The notes beneath the pieces were generated by a model that saw only the letters and a list, made by a program, of their open reading frames with translations, searched no databases and was not told where the DNA came from. Of a stretch of DNA of 64,000 bases, positions 1-8,552 are shown one piece after another (position 1 is the first letter of the stretch; every line of letters starts with the position of its first letter). This DNA comes from MGBC163016 sp910588905 (GTDB lineage Bacteria > Actinomycetota > Coriobacteriia > Coriobacteriales > Eggerthellaceae). The stretch is from the NCBI GenBank assembly GCA_948616985.1, contig CAPGDO010000002.1, forward strand, positions 1 through 64,000, written 5' to 3'. The translations under genes and the position numbers were made by a program.

Positions 1-54
<54 letters not shown>

Positions 55-123
55 ATTCGGCTTCTCAGCGTCAGCGGGTCGATATGATAGCAGACCCACA
101 CAGCCCGTCAAGGAGGAATAGCC

Positions 124-161
124 AGAAAAGAAGATCCCCACCGCTTTCGCGATGGGGATCT
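124..161 (-). terminator. Intrinsic terminator downstream of tRNA-Leu
   Basis: A 9-bp perfect stem (132-140 AGATCCCCA with 153-161 TGGGGATCT) closes a 12-nt loop. On the minus strand it is followed by TCTTTTCT. It lies just past the CCA end of tRNA-Leu and would end that transcript before tRNA-Val. Confidence 0.75.
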
Positions 162-171
162 GGAAGTTCTC

Positions 172-260
172 TGGTGTCGGAGGCGGGATTTGAACCCGCA
201 CACCCGATATGTGGGCACTAGCACCTCAAGCTAGCGTGTCTGCCGTTCCACCACTCCGAC
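172..260 (-). tRNA. tRNA-Leu (anticodon GAG), complete, CCA encoded
   Basis: The acceptor stem pairs GTCGGAG (254-260, read on minus) with CTCCGAC (176-182), the discriminator A is at 175 and CCA is encoded at 172-174. The anticodon arm is CTAGC/GCTAG around loop TTGAGGT, giving anticodon GAG for leucine. A long variable arm (class II tRNA) and a T-arm reading GGTTCAAATCC are visible. Length is 89 nt, normal for tRNA-Leu. Confidence 0.95.
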
Positions 261-276
261 CCGTAGATAACGTGCG

Positions 277-307
277 ACGTGAGATTTTAGCAGATTGCAT
301 CTCACGT
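277..307 (-). terminator. Hairpin downstream of secG, probable terminator
   Basis: A 9-bp perfect inverted repeat, ACGTGAGAT (277-285) and ATCTCACGT (299-307), closes a 13-nt loop between the secG stop and tRNA-Leu. On the minus strand no clean U-tract follows, so this may be a weak or factor-assisted terminator. Confidence 0.5.
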
Positions 308-323
308 GCAAGCGAGATGATCG

Positions 324-581
324 TTATTGAGTGCTGATGGTCCCATGAGGATAGATGACCATGAGCACCAGAAGCGATACCAGGAAGACGATAGCGCATA
401 CGATGGTGATGCGATCGAGGTTCTTCTCTATGATGCTGGTACCCGTTTGGGTGGAGTACATGGAACTGGCGATAGCATCAGAGATGCCCGTTCCCTTCCC
501 GGAATGCATGAGGATGAAGATGATGAGTCCGATGCCGGAAAGGAACAACAGCACCAGGAATATGATCACGAGAGGTGTCAC
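324..581 (-). CDS. secG: Protein-export membrane protein SecG
   Basis: This 85-residue protein has the SecG plan: a first hydrophobic helix (about residues 3-24), a polar stretch containing HSGKGTGISDAI, and a second helix (about 57-77). SecG is the small non-essential subunit of the SecYEG translocon and assists SecA-driven preprotein export across the cytoplasmic membrane. The start is GTG at 579-581. It is the last gene of the gap-pgk-tpiA-gpmI-secG run, an arrangement common in gram-positive bacteria, but it also has a good promoter of its own overlapping the end of gpmI. The family is certain; the exact start is likely rather than proven. Confidence 0.93.
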   Translation of the reverse strand: MTPLVIIFLVLLFLSGIGLIIFILMHSGKGTGISDAIASSMYSTQTGTSIIEKNLDRITIVCAIVFLVSLLVLMVIYPHGTISTQ

Positions 582-627
582 GCTTCACGCTTCTTTCTAC
601 CATAGGCTTACGATGACCGAATATGAG

Positions 628-656
628 AGTATATCCGAATCATACAGGGGAGGCAA
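628..656 (-). promoter_or_regulatory. Promoter for secG
   Basis: On the minus strand a -35 box TTGCCT (651-656) and a -10 box TATACT (628-633) are separated by exactly 17 nt. The predicted start of transcription near 621 gives a leader of about 40 nt before the secG GTG. The spacer overlaps the gpmI stop codon. Confidence 0.55.
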
Positions 657-2214
657 TAAGGCCTTTACCGGTCATCTGCTCGGGGGCGGGGATGCCGATG
701 GCCTCCAAGATGGTGGGGGCGATATCGCAGAGCGCGCCGTCTTCGCCGGTGAGCCTGAAGCCCCTTTCGCTGAAGTCGGCCAAGATGAAGGGCACGAGCG
801 CTGTGGTATGGGCTGTGTGCGGGGTGCCATCCTCTGAGAGCATCTTGTCGGCGTTGCCGTGGTCGGCCGTGACGAAGGCTACGCCCCCTTGCTCGCGGAT
901 GGCCTCGAGCACCTTCCCTACCCCCGTATCCACCGCTTCAACGGCCTGAACGGCAGCGGGGATGCTACCGGTGTGGCCCACCATGTCGCAGTTGGCGAAG
1001 TTCACGATGTAGACGTCAGCCGCTCGTTCGCGGATGGCTTGGGCCAGGGCGCTTGCCACTTCCGGTTCGCTCATCTGGGGTTGCAGATCATAGGTGGCGA
1101 CCTTGGGCGAAGCGATGAGGACGCGCTCCTCCCCCGCTTTCTCCTCCTCCACTCCCCCGTTCAAGAAGAACGTGACGTGGGCATATTTCTCGGTCTCAGC
1201 GATATGGAACTGGGAAAGACCGGCCTTAGCCAGCACGTCTGCCAGCACTGCTTCAGGGAACTCCTTGGGGAAGGCTACGGGAGCCTGGATGGTGGGATCG
1301 TATTCTGTGAGGCAGACGAACGTCACATCGGGCTGGCAAGGACGGGGGAAGCCATCGAAATCAGCATCCACGATGGCTCGGGTGAGCTCTCGGGCACGGT
1401 CGGGACGGAAGTTGAAGAAGATGACCGCATCCCCATCCTGGATCCCTCTAGCTTGGAAGGCGATGGGCAGGACGAACTCATCCGTGACCCCGTTGTCATA
1501 GGAGCCTTCCAGAGCCTCAAGGGGGGTCAGATCCGTGTGCTCCTGAGCGCAGACGATGGTGTCGTAGGCCTTCTGCACCCTATCCCAGCGCTTGTCACGA
1601 TCCATGGCGTAGTACCGGCCCGAAAGGCTTCCAATGCTCATCTGGCAGTTCGGATAGGCTTGGCCGAGCTTTGATATCCGCTCCTCCAACTGGCGGATGT
1701 AGCTGCCGGCACTGGAAGGCGGCACGTCCCGGCCATCCAAGAAGCAGTGGACCATCACCTGGTCGGCCCCTGCTTTGGCTGCTTCTTCGAGCAGAGCGAA
1801 GAGGTGCTCCTGGGAGGAGTGGACGCCGCCATCGCTCAAGAGCCCCATGAGATGCACGGTGCCCCCATGAGCCTTGGCCTGGGCGAAGGCTCCTTGGAAC
1901 ACAGCGTTCTCAGCCAGGGAGCCATCGGCTACGGCACGATCGATGCGGGTGAGCTCTTGGAAGACCACCCGTCCCGCACCGATGTTCAGATGCCCCACTT
2001 CGGAGTTGCCCATCTGGCCTTGGGGCAGGCCGACCGCTTCGCCGGACGCCTCCAAGCGCACCCAGTCATGGTCTCGGAAGAGCCGATCCAGCACCGGTGT
2101 AGCTGCCTGGGAGATGGCATTGCTCGGCGAATCCTCCGCCAGGCCGTAGCCGTCTATGATGATGAGGCAGACAGGAAGCGTCAGTGCTTCCTGTCTGTGA
2201 GAAGCGGCGGCCAT
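640..2214 (-). CDS. gpmI: 2,3-bisphosphoglycerate-independent phosphoglycerate mutase
   Basis: GpmI interconverts 3- and 2-phosphoglycerate in glycolysis with two manganese ions and a phosphoserine intermediate. The protein has 524 residues, close to the usual 510. The first metal ligand is in IIIDGYG (D21), the nucleophilic serine is S71 in GNSEVGH, and a second metal cluster appears in VTADHGNADKM near the C-terminus. Both the alkaline-phosphatase-like phosphatase domain and the inserted transferase domain are therefore represented. The ATG at 2212-2214 directly follows the tpiA stop with no gap, so translation is probably coupled. It is co-directional with gap, pgk and tpiA, giving a nearly complete lower-glycolysis unit. 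Confidence 0.96.
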   Translation of the reverse strand: MAAASHRQEALTLPVCLIIIDGYGLAEDSPSNAISQAATPVLDRLFRDHDWVRLEASGEAVGLPQGQMGNSEVGHLNIGAGRVVFQELTRIDRAVADGSLAENAVFQGAFAQAKAHGGTVHLMGLLSDGGVHSSQEHLFALLEEAAKAGADQVMVHCFLDGRDVPPSSAGSYIRQLEERISKLGQAYPNCQMSIGSLSGRYYAMDRDKRWDRVQKAYDTIVCAQEHTDLTPLEALEGSYDNGVTDEFVLPIAFQARGIQDGDAVIFFNFRPDRARELTRAIVDADFDGFPRPCQPDVTFVCLTEYDPTIQAPVAFPKEFPEAVLADVLAKAGLSQFHIAETEKYAHVTFFLNGGVEEEKAGEERVLIASPKVATYDLQPQMSEPEVASALAQAIRERAADVYIVNFANCDMVGHTGSIPAAVQAVEAVDTGVGKVLEAIREQGGVAFVTADHGNADKMLSEDGTPHTAHTTALVPFILADFSERGFRLTGEDGALCDIAPTILEAIGIPAPEQMTGKGLIASPV

Positions 2215-2994
2215 CTACAGGGCTGCCTTGATGATCTGGATGAACGATGCGGCCTTCAGGGATGCGCCTCCGATCAGACCGCCGTCGATGTCAGGCTGGG
2301 CAAGGAGGAGATTTGCATTGCCTTCGTTCATGGAGCCGCCATAGAGGATGCGGATCTGCTCGGCTGCATCGGCACCGAAGAGCGCGGTCAGGGTTTCGCG
2401 GATGGCTCTGCAGACCTCTTGGGCCTGCTCGGGGGTGGCTGTGCGACCCGTGCCGATGGCCCAGATGGGCTCATAGGCCACCACGGCACCTTGGGCCAGG
2501 TCGCCATCCACGCCTGCGAAGGCTGCCCTCACTTGGGCATCGACGAATTCCAGGTAGGTGCCCTCATCCCGCACCGCCAGGGATTCCCCTACGCAGACGA
2601 TGGGGCTTATGGGACGGGTCTTGTCAGCGATGACAGCCTGGACCTTCTTGTTCACATCTTCATTGGTCTCCCCGAAGTACTGCCTGCGCTCTGAATGGCC
2701 CAGGATGCAATAGGTGCAGCCGATCTCGCGGATCATGGGGACGGATATCTCACCGGTGTAGGCGCCGGAGGGCTCCCAGAAGACGTTCTGGGCCCCTACC
2801 CCCACCTTCACCTTGTCGAAATCGAAGACCGTCCAAACGGGCTTCAGGTCCGTGAAGGGCGGACAGACCGCCACATCCACGCTGTCCAGCCAATCCGGCT
2901 CCAGTTCATTCGATATCTCTTGGGCCAACACCACCGCTTCTCCGATGGTGTTGTTCATCTTCCAATTGCCTGCGATGAGCGGACGTCGTGTCAT
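2215..2994 (-). CDS. tpiA: Triosephosphate isomerase
   Basis: TpiA interconverts dihydroxyacetone phosphate and glyceraldehyde 3-phosphate. The 259-residue protein carries all three signature elements: K12 in GNWKMN, the electrophilic H100 in ILGHSERR and the catalytic base E175 in YEPIWAIGTG, and ends with the phosphate loop GGSMNEGNA and GGLIGGASL. The start chosen is ATG at 2992-2994, because AAGGAGG lies just upstream and the sequence begins exactly where family members begin; the frame is open further upstream but has no support. pgk lies 22 nt upstream and gpmI starts immediately downstream. Confidence 0.97.
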   Translation of the reverse strand: MTRRPLIAGNWKMNNTIGEAVVLAQEISNELEPDWLDSVDVAVCPPFTDLKPVWTVFDFDKVKVGVGAQNVFWEPSGAYTGEISVPMIREIGCTYCILGHSERRQYFGETNEDVNKKVQAVIADKTRPISPIVCVGESLAVRDEGTYLEFVDAQVRAAFAGVDGDLAQGAVVAYEPIWAIGTGRTATPEQAQEVCRAIRETLTALFGADAAEQIRILYGGSMNEGNANLLLAQPDIDGGLIGGASLKAASFIQIIKAAL

Positions 2995-3016
2995 GAGAGC
3001 CTCCTTCGCTATCAGA

Positions 3017-4204
3017 TCATGCCTTGAGGGCTTCAACGCCGGGAAGCGCTTCGCCCTGGACCAATTCCATGGATGCGCCACCGCCCGTGGAGATGAACGT
3101 CATCTGGTCAGCCAAGCCGAACAGGTTGACCGCGGCAACGGAATCGCCCCCACCGATGATGGTGTCTGCCTGCTCATTCTCGGCCACCGCCTCGGCGACC
3201 TTGCGGGTGCCGTGCTGGAAGGGCTCCATCTCGAAGACGCCCATGGGACCGTTCCAGAACACGCTGGCAGCCTTCTTGATGGCATCCGCGTAGATGTCCG
3301 CCGTTTCAGGGCCGATGTCCAAGCCCATCATGTCGGCGGGGATATCCTCTACCGATACCGCTTCGGTGGCGGCATCCTCGGATATGGAGGCGGCTACCAC
3401 CACATCCACGGGCAAGAGGAGCCTCACGCCATTGTCCTTCGCCTTCTTCATCATGGCCTGGGCGCGGTCGACCCAATCCTCTTCCACCAGGGATTTGCCT
3501 ACGCTCATGCCCTGGGCCATGAGGAATGTGAAGCACATGGCGCCACCGATGATGAGGGTGTCGGCCTTGTCAAGCAGCGCATCGATGACCTTGATCTTGT
3601 CAGAGACCTTGCTGCCGCCGAGGATGGCCACGAAGGGACGCTTCGGATCATCCAGCATCCCTGTGAGGGTGCTCACCTCTTTCTGCATGAGATAGCCTGC
3701 ATAGGAGGGCAGATGCTCGGCTACCCCAGCGGTAGAGGCATGGGCGCGATGGGCTGTGCCGAAGGCGTCATTCACATAGGCATCCGCCAGCTGGGCCAGC
3801 TCCTGGGCGAAGGCGGGGTCGTTCTTCTTCTCCCGCTTGTCGAACCGGATGTTCTCCAAGAGCAGCACGTCCCCATCCTCCAAGGCATCCACTGCCTCTC
3901 GGGCCTCAGGGCCGGTGAGGCTGGAGCTGAGCACGATGTCCTGATCCAGCAGCTCCTGCAACCGCCGGGCCACGGGTCCCAGGCTGAACTCCTCTTCGAG
4001 ACCCTCTCCCGAAGGACGGCCCCGATGGCTCACCAGTATCACGCGCGCGCCCTCATCCACCAGCTTCTGGATGGTGGGCAGTGCTGCTCGGATGCGGGTA
4101 TCGTCGGCCACGACGCCGTCTTTCACGGGTGTGTTGAGATCTACGCGGACGAGGACCTTCTTGCCCTTCGCGTCCAGTTGATCGATGGACTTGATAGCTG
4201 CCAA
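3017..4204 (-). CDS. pgk: Phosphoglycerate kinase
   Basis: Pgk transfers phosphate from 1,3-bisphosphoglycerate to ADP. The protein (395 residues, normal size) has VRVDLNTPV near the N-terminus for substrate binding, SHRGRP, the hinge region and a C-terminal GGGDSVAA nucleotide-binding motif. I place the start at a TTG (4202-4204), giving MAAIKSIDQLDAKGKKV. It has GAGAGGAG 5-8 nt upstream and matches the normal Pgk N-terminus; no ATG fits. A strong terminator lies only about 20 nt upstream of this start, so expression must come largely from read-through from gap. The UUG start may further lower output relative to gap. Confidence 0.96.
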   Translation of the reverse strand: MAAIKSIDQLDAKGKKVLVRVDLNTPVKDGVVADDTRIRAALPTIQKLVDEGARVILVSHRGRPSGEGLEEEFSLGPVARRLQELLDQDIVLSSSLTGPEAREAVDALEDGDVLLLENIRFDKREKKNDPAFAQELAQLADAYVNDAFGTAHRAHASTAGVAEHLPSYAGYLMQKEVSTLTGMLDDPKRPFVAILGGSKVSDKIKVIDALLDKADTLIIGGAMCFTFLMAQGMSVGKSLVEEDWVDRAQAMMKKAKDNGVRLLLPVDVVVAASISEDAATEAVSVEDIPADMMGLDIGPETADIYADAIKKAASVFWNGPMGVFEMEPFQHGTRKVAEAVAENEQADTIIGGGDSVAAVNLFGLADQMTFISTGGGASMELVQGEALPGVEALKA

Positions 4205-4225
4205 TCCAGACTCCTCTCTTCTTGC

Positions 4226-4253
4226 AAAAAGGGCCGAACGCAGCGTCCGGCCC
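4226..4253 (-). terminator. Strong intrinsic terminator between gap and pgk
   Basis: On the minus strand a 10-bp stem (4244-4253 with 4231-4240, one G-T pair) closes a 3-nt loop and is followed by TTTTT (4230-4226). The U-tract ends 21 nt before the pgk start codon, and the pgk Shine-Dalgarno begins about 8 nt after it. There is no space for a separate pgk promoter downstream. It probably reduces, rather than abolishes, transcription of pgk-tpiA-gpmI relative to gap. Confidence 0.85.
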
Positions 4254-4284
4254 CTATGGTCGTCCTTACAGGAACGCTCTTTCT

Positions 4285-5286
4285 CTAGAGCATGATCTTG
4301 GCCAGGTCCTTGACCCTGTTCGAGTAGCCCCATTCGTTGTCGTACCAGGAGATGCACTTCACGAAGTTGCCTTCGCCGCCCAGCACCATGGTGAGGCCGG
4401 AATCGAAGACAGAGGAGTGGGCATCGCCCACGATATCGATGGACACCAACGGGTCAGAGGTGTATTCCAAGATGCCCTTCATGGGACCTTCGGCTGCTGC
4501 CTTCATAGCTGCGTTGATCTCCTCCACCGTGGCTTCCTTCTCGAGCTCTACCGTGAGGTCCACCATGGAGCCGTCGGGCGTGGGAACGCGGGTGGCGAAG
4601 CCATCCAGCTTGCCCTTGAGCTCGGGGAGCACCAGGGCCACGGCACGGGCGGCACCGGTGGTGGTGGGGATCATGGACATGGCTGCAGCGCGGGCGCGAC
4701 GCAGGTCCTTGTGGGGAAGGTCCAGGATCTTCTGGTCATTGGTGTAAGCGTGGATGGTGTTCATGAAGCCGCGCTTGATGCCGAAGTTGTCCAGGAGCAC
4801 CTTGGCGAAGGGAGCCAGGCAATTGGTGGTGCAGGAGGCGTTGGAGACGATGTTATCCGTCTCCTTGTTGTAGGTATCATCATTGACGCCCATGACGATG
4901 GTGTTGTCGACATTCTTGCCCGGAGCGGAGATGATGACCTTCTTGGCACCAGCCTCCAAGTGGGCCTTGGCCTTTTCGCCATCGGTGAAGAAGCCCGTGG
5001 ATTCGACGACGATGTCGATACCCAGGTCCTTCCAGGGAAGGTCCTTCGGATCCCTTTCGGAGAGGACGACCACCTTGTGGCCGTCTACCACCATGCCGTC
5101 TTCTACGACCTCTATGACATCGAAGGCGCGACGATGGACGGAGTCATACTTGAGGAGATGAGCCATGGTGGGGATGTCACCCAGGTCATTCACTGCCACC
5201 ACTTCAAGATCGGGATCATTCGCCATGGCGCGATAGACCAGACGTCCGATCCTGCCGAATCCATTGATTGCGATCCTGGTTGTCAT
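4285..5286 (-). CDS. gap: Glyceraldehyde-3-phosphate dehydrogenase
   Basis: Gap oxidises glyceraldehyde 3-phosphate to 1,3-bisphosphoglycerate with NAD+. The 333-residue protein begins MTTRIAINGFGRIGR, the Rossmann dinucleotide-binding motif, and carries catalytic C152 in SNASCTTNCLAP plus the C-terminal WYDNEWGYSNR. The ATG at 5284-5286 has AAGGAG upstream; the frame stays open beyond it but without homology-like sequence. The 189-nt gap upstream to whiA is free of genes. It contains the palindrome CTATCTGATAG near 5380-5390 and short hairpins (for example GCCCC-GCAA-GGGGC after the whiA stop) but no convincing promoter by eye. Confidence 0.97.
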   Translation of the reverse strand: MTTRIAINGFGRIGRLVYRAMANDPDLEVVAVNDLGDIPTMAHLLKYDSVHRRAFDVIEVVEDGMVVDGHKVVVLSERDPKDLPWKDLGIDIVVESTGFFTDGEKAKAHLEAGAKKVIISAPGKNVDNTIVMGVNDDTYNKETDNIVSNASCTTNCLAPFAKVLLDNFGIKRGFMNTIHAYTNDQKILDLPHKDLRRARAAAMSMIPTTTGAARAVALVLPELKGKLDGFATRVPTPDGSMVDLTVELEKEATVEEINAAMKAAAEGPMKGILEYTSDPLVSIDIVGDAHSSVFDSGLTMVLGGEGNFVKCISWYDNEWGYSNRVKDLAKIML

Positions 5287-5475
5287 AGAGACTCCTTCGA
5301 TTCGTCCTATCGTGCGGACCCTTTTGCACGCACGCATCACAGGATACCATCCCCGCTCTGCTTCCATGGAAATCGTTGCCTATCTGATAGCAGCTTCAGG
5401 GGTGAGCGTCGGACATCCTCAGAGGCGGAGCGCAGGGCTCCTATAAGAGGTGGTCTTGTTCGCCCCTTGCGGGGC

Positions 5476-6399
5476 TCATTCCTCCAAGAGCTGCTCGAGG
5501 CGGCGCAGGCGGTGATTCATAGCTGACTTCGAAAGCGGTGGATCGTGGCGCTCCCCCAGCTCCTTCAGAGAGGCCTCGGGATAGGTTACGCGCAAACGGA
5601 TGAATTCCTGGAGAGCGGAGGGCAGCGATGCCACATCGTGGATGCGCAGCACGTCTCGGATCATGAATAGCTGGCGAAAGGCAGCGTCAGCTGCTTTGTG
5701 CTGATTGGCTATCTCTGCGTTGATCTGGCGGTTGACGTCATTGCGCACGGATTTGACCACGCGCACTTCCTCTAGCATCAGAGCTGAGCGGTGAGCACCG
5801 GTGAAAGCCAGGAATTCCAGGATGGCGTTGCCGCTCTTGAGATAGATCATCTGGGAGGAGCGCCGGGCCATCACCTTCGCGGCTATGCCCTGGCTGCTCA
5901 GGATCTCCACGGCGTCTTGGGCGAACTGACCGTTCTCCACGATCATCTCGAAGTGGAAATCGCTCTTGGGATCAGAGATGAATCCGCTGCCCAGGAAGAT
6001 GCCGCGCAAGTAGGCCGCCTGGCAGCATTTCTTCGAGACCAACCGGGGGTCTATCCCTAGGGACAGACCGCCGTCTTCGGCCACGATGCCCATATCGCGC
6101 AGGGCGTCTCCCAGATCCTGCTGGGCGGGGATCTCGATGAGATAGTTCGGGGTCTTATGGAGCACGGAGCGACGGATGGTCAATTCGGTCTTGAGCCCAT
6201 AGAGGGCGTGGAGCAGCTTGATGACCAACCGTCCCACTGAGGCTGAGTCCGTGGCTATCTCAACGCGGTAGCTGCCCGGTCCGCTCAGGAAGAGCGTTCC
6301 CTCCACCCGGACGAGGGCAGCCAGAGTGGCGCGGTCGCAATGGCTGCATGAAGGAGCTACATGAGCCAATTCGTCTTTGACATCCGTGGTGAAGGACAT
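5476..6399 (-). CDS. whiA: DNA-binding protein WhiA
   Basis: WhiA belongs to a gram-positive family that combines an N-terminal LAGLIDADG-homing-endonuclease-like fold without nuclease activity and a C-terminal helix-turn-helix. In Streptomyces it controls sporulation genes; in firmicutes it influences division and chromosome segregation. The 307 residues begin MSFTTDVKDELAHV, and the C-terminal part has the expected RLRVTYPEASLKELGE and KSAMNHRLRRLEQL segments. The yvcK stop lies 10 nt upstream. The Shine-Dalgarno is weak, consistent with coupled translation in the uvrC-rapZ-yvcK-whiA operon. Confidence 0.95.
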   Translation of the reverse strand: MSFTTDVKDELAHVAPSCSHCDRATLAALVRVEGTLFLSGPGSYRVEIATDSASVGRLVIKLLHALYGLKTELTIRRSVLHKTPNYLIEIPAQQDLGDALRDMGIVAEDGGLSLGIDPRLVSKKCCQAAYLRGIFLGSGFISDPKSDFHFEMIVENGQFAQDAVEILSSQGIAAKVMARRSSQMIYLKSGNAILEFLAFTGAHRSALMLEEVRVVKSVRNDVNRQINAEIANQHKAADAAFRQLFMIRDVLRIHDVASLPSALQEFIRLRVTYPEASLKELGERHDPPLSKSAMNHRLRRLEQLLEE

Positions 6400-6409
6400 G
6401 GGGGCACCC

Positions 6410-7552
6410 TTAGAATTCCCGACGAGAGAGCATGAGCCGGATCACCTGGAGGATGGCATCCCGTAGGGCAGCAGGGTCATGCCAGGTGGGTTGATGGGTA
6501 TCAGCTAGGTTGCGGGCAAGGACCACGGGACCTTCTGCCTGGATAGCCTGGACGTCTTGATAGGTGATGGAGACAGGCCGCACTCCCCCGGAGAGGCGTA
6601 GGTCATCCAGATCGGAGATAGAGCCGTGTTCGGGTTCGTCTCCTGCTACAGCGATGAAGCTTCCGGTGGCGGGACTCTCGGCTCGCAGTTGCACGGGGGT
6701 ATGCACCAGCATGTAATCCACCAAGCCGCACATCCCATGGTCGAAGAGCGCTCGCAGATGCTCACGGGCGGAGAGTCCCCAGGTCTCTCCCTGGACGTCA
6801 GCAAGCGAGCATACGAAGAGCACCGATCCGCGGGAGCGCTGGATGGCTTCCAGGATGCCTGGGACCAAGAGGTTCGGGATGATGGAGGTGAAGAGGGACC
6901 CAGGCCCCAGCACGATGAGGTCGGCGCTCTCGATGGCTTTGAGGGCCGGGCGATAGGGGCGGATGGCTCCCCCATCGCTTTGGAGGCTCACGGATTCCAG
7001 AGCAGTATGGGAGTGGCAAGCCACTGCCTGCCCATCTAGGGTGCGGCCATCCTTCGTGTGCGCGGTCAGCGTCACGTGATCCAACGTGGAAGGATAGACA
7101 TGGCCTTGGGCGTTCACGAGCCGCTCGCAGATGCGAATGGCTTCCGGGAATGATCCGGAGGCGTCCTCCAAGGCAGCCAAGAGGAGGTTCCCTAAAGCAT
7201 GGTCATCGGCCACGGCGAACCGGTACTTGAAGGCCCTCACCAAAGGGTCGGTGGGGTCATCGGCGAAGGCGGCAATGCATTTGCGGATATCGCCCGGAGG
7301 GGTCACATCCGCTTTGTCTCGCAAGATGCCGGTGGAGCCCCCGTCATCTGCCATGGCCACCACCGCCGAAGTGGGTATCCCGAGGGATAGGAGGGTCCGG
7401 ATGGAGACGGGTGCTCCCGTGCCACCGCCGATGACCACCGCTTCTATGGGCTCATCGGCCTCAGCGGGCACGTCCCCGGCTAGAACGGAATCATCCAGGG
7501 CCCGGAAGGCGCCGGTAGCCGAAGGATCCATATGGAATGGACGCGGATCCAT
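6410..7552 (-). CDS. yvcK: YvcK/CofD-family gluconeogenesis factor (UDP-sugar-binding)
   Basis: This family resembles the 2-phospho-L-lactate transferase CofD. In Bacillus and mycobacteria (CuvA) it binds UDP-sugars and supports cell-wall synthesis and growth on gluconeogenic carbon. The glycine-rich VVIGGGTGAPVSIRTLL, MADDGGSTGILRD and GDIRKCIAA blocks are family hallmarks, as is LVLGPGSLFTSIIPNLL. I take the ATG at 7550-7552, 8 nt after the rapZ stop, giving 380 residues. Other ATGs at 7594 and 7531 are possible, as none has a clear Shine-Dalgarno. It sits between rapZ and whiA as in many gram-positive genomes. Confidence 0.92.
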   Translation of the reverse strand: MDPRPFHMDPSATGAFRALDDSVLAGDVPAEADEPIEAVVIGGGTGAPVSIRTLLSLGIPTSAVVAMADDGGSTGILRDKADVTPPGDIRKCIAAFADDPTDPLVRAFKYRFAVADDHALGNLLLAALEDASGSFPEAIRICERLVNAQGHVYPSTLDHVTLTAHTKDGRTLDGQAVACHSHTALESVSLQSDGGAIRPYRPALKAIESADLIVLGPGSLFTSIIPNLLVPGILEAIQRSRGSVLFVCSLADVQGETWGLSAREHLRALFDHGMCGLVDYMLVHTPVQLRAESPATGSFIAVAGDEPEHGSISDLDDLRLSGGVRPVSITYQDVQAIQAEGPVVLARNLADTHQPTWHDPAALRDAILQVIRLMLSRREF

Positions 7553-7559
7553 GGCGCTC

Positions 7560-8552
7560 TCAGGCCTGAGCGACAGGCTCAGGGGAATGGACATCGGGTG
7601 ATTCATCATCCAGACGATCGGCATCCACGGCCTTGCGCTCCGCCTTTCCTAGATCGCGATGGGCCACTGATACGCGATAGCCCTTGGATTTCAGGTAGTC
7701 CCCGGTGGCTTCTGCCAGCGCCACGGACCGATGCTGGCCCCCCGTGCAGCCTACCCCGATGGCGAGTTGCTGCTTGCCCTCCGCCACATAGCCGGGCATC
7801 ACCACATCCAACAGGGATTGCCAGCGCTTGCGGAATTCGATGGTCTCATCCCGCAGCATGACGAAATCACGCACCGGCTTATCTAGGCCGGTAAGGTTGC
7901 GCAGGTCGGGGTCATAGTAGGGGTTTGGCAGGAAGCGAACATCCATCACCAGGTCAGCATCGAGAGGCGCACCGTGCTTGAAACCGAAGGAGTAAACGGT
8001 GACGGAGAGCCCCTTTCGCTCAGTGCCTTCGGCGAAGGCGGAGCGCAGGGTGCTGCGGAGCTTCTGAGGCAGCATCTCGGTGGTGTCCAGCACCAGATCA
8101 GCCCGCTTGCGCAGGCCAGAGAGCAGTGAGCGCTCGGCCTGGATGCCTTGGGCACTGGTGGTGCCTTCGGTGCAGAGAGGGTGGCGTCGACGGCTGGATT
8201 TGTAGCGAGAGACCAGCTTCGAGTCATCGGCATCCAAGAAGATGAGCCGGAACCTGACCTTGTCCGCTTCAAGCTGATCCAGGGTATCTATGAGGGAGCC
8301 GAAGTACTTGCCGTTACGGGCGTCACAGACCAATGCCAGCTTGGAATGGGGATCATCTGCGCTGGCATTGCGGTTCAGTTCGACCAGATTGGAGATGAGC
8401 GAAGCGGGTAGGTTATCTACGCAGAAATAGCCCAGATCCTCGAATACATGCATGGCCTCGGTGCGGCCGGCGCCGCTCATGCCCGTGACGATCACCAGTT
8501 CGGGCATGAGGTTGGATGCCTCCTCGCTATGGGTCTCAACGATATCCGTCAT
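7560..8552 (-). CDS. rapZ: RapZ/YvcJ-family P-loop nucleotide-binding protein
   Basis: Homologues hydrolyse nucleotides. In E. coli RapZ is an RNA-binding adaptor that targets the GlmZ sRNA for decay, but in gram-positives (YvcJ) the role is less clear. The protein has 330 residues, with Walker A GMSGAGRT at 24-31, the family block YFCVDNLP, and the C-terminal GVGCTGGQHRSV that in RapZ forms the metabolite/RNA-binding half. The start ATG overlaps the uvrC stop in an ATGA, which implies coupled translation. Compared with E. coli RapZ (284 residues) it is longer, mainly through a serine/arginine-rich insert near residues 115-140 and an acidic tail. Confidence 0.93.
   Translation of the reverse strand: MTDIVETHSEEASNLMPELVIVTGMSGAGRTEAMHVFEDLGYFCVDNLPASLISNLVELNRNASADDPHSKLALVCDARNGKYFGSLIDTLDQLEADKVRFRLIFLDADDSKLVSRYKSSRRRHPLCTEGTTSAQGIQAERSLLSGLRKRADLVLDTTEMLPQKLRSTLRSAFAEGTERKGLSVTVYSFGFKHGAPLDADLVMDVRFLPNPYYDPDLRNLTGLDKPVRDFVMLRDETIEFRKRWQSLLDVVMPGYVAEGKQQLAIGVGCTGGQHRSVALAEATGDYLKSKGYRVSVAHRDLGKAERKAVDADRLDDESPDVHSPEPVAQA

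Noticed and set aside
2813..4288. Long plus-strand open frame (491 codons) opposite tpiA and pgk
   Set aside because: It mirrors the minus-strand genes codon for codon, has no Shine-Dalgarno and encodes a His/Gly/Leu-rich sequence typical of antisense to GC-rich genes.
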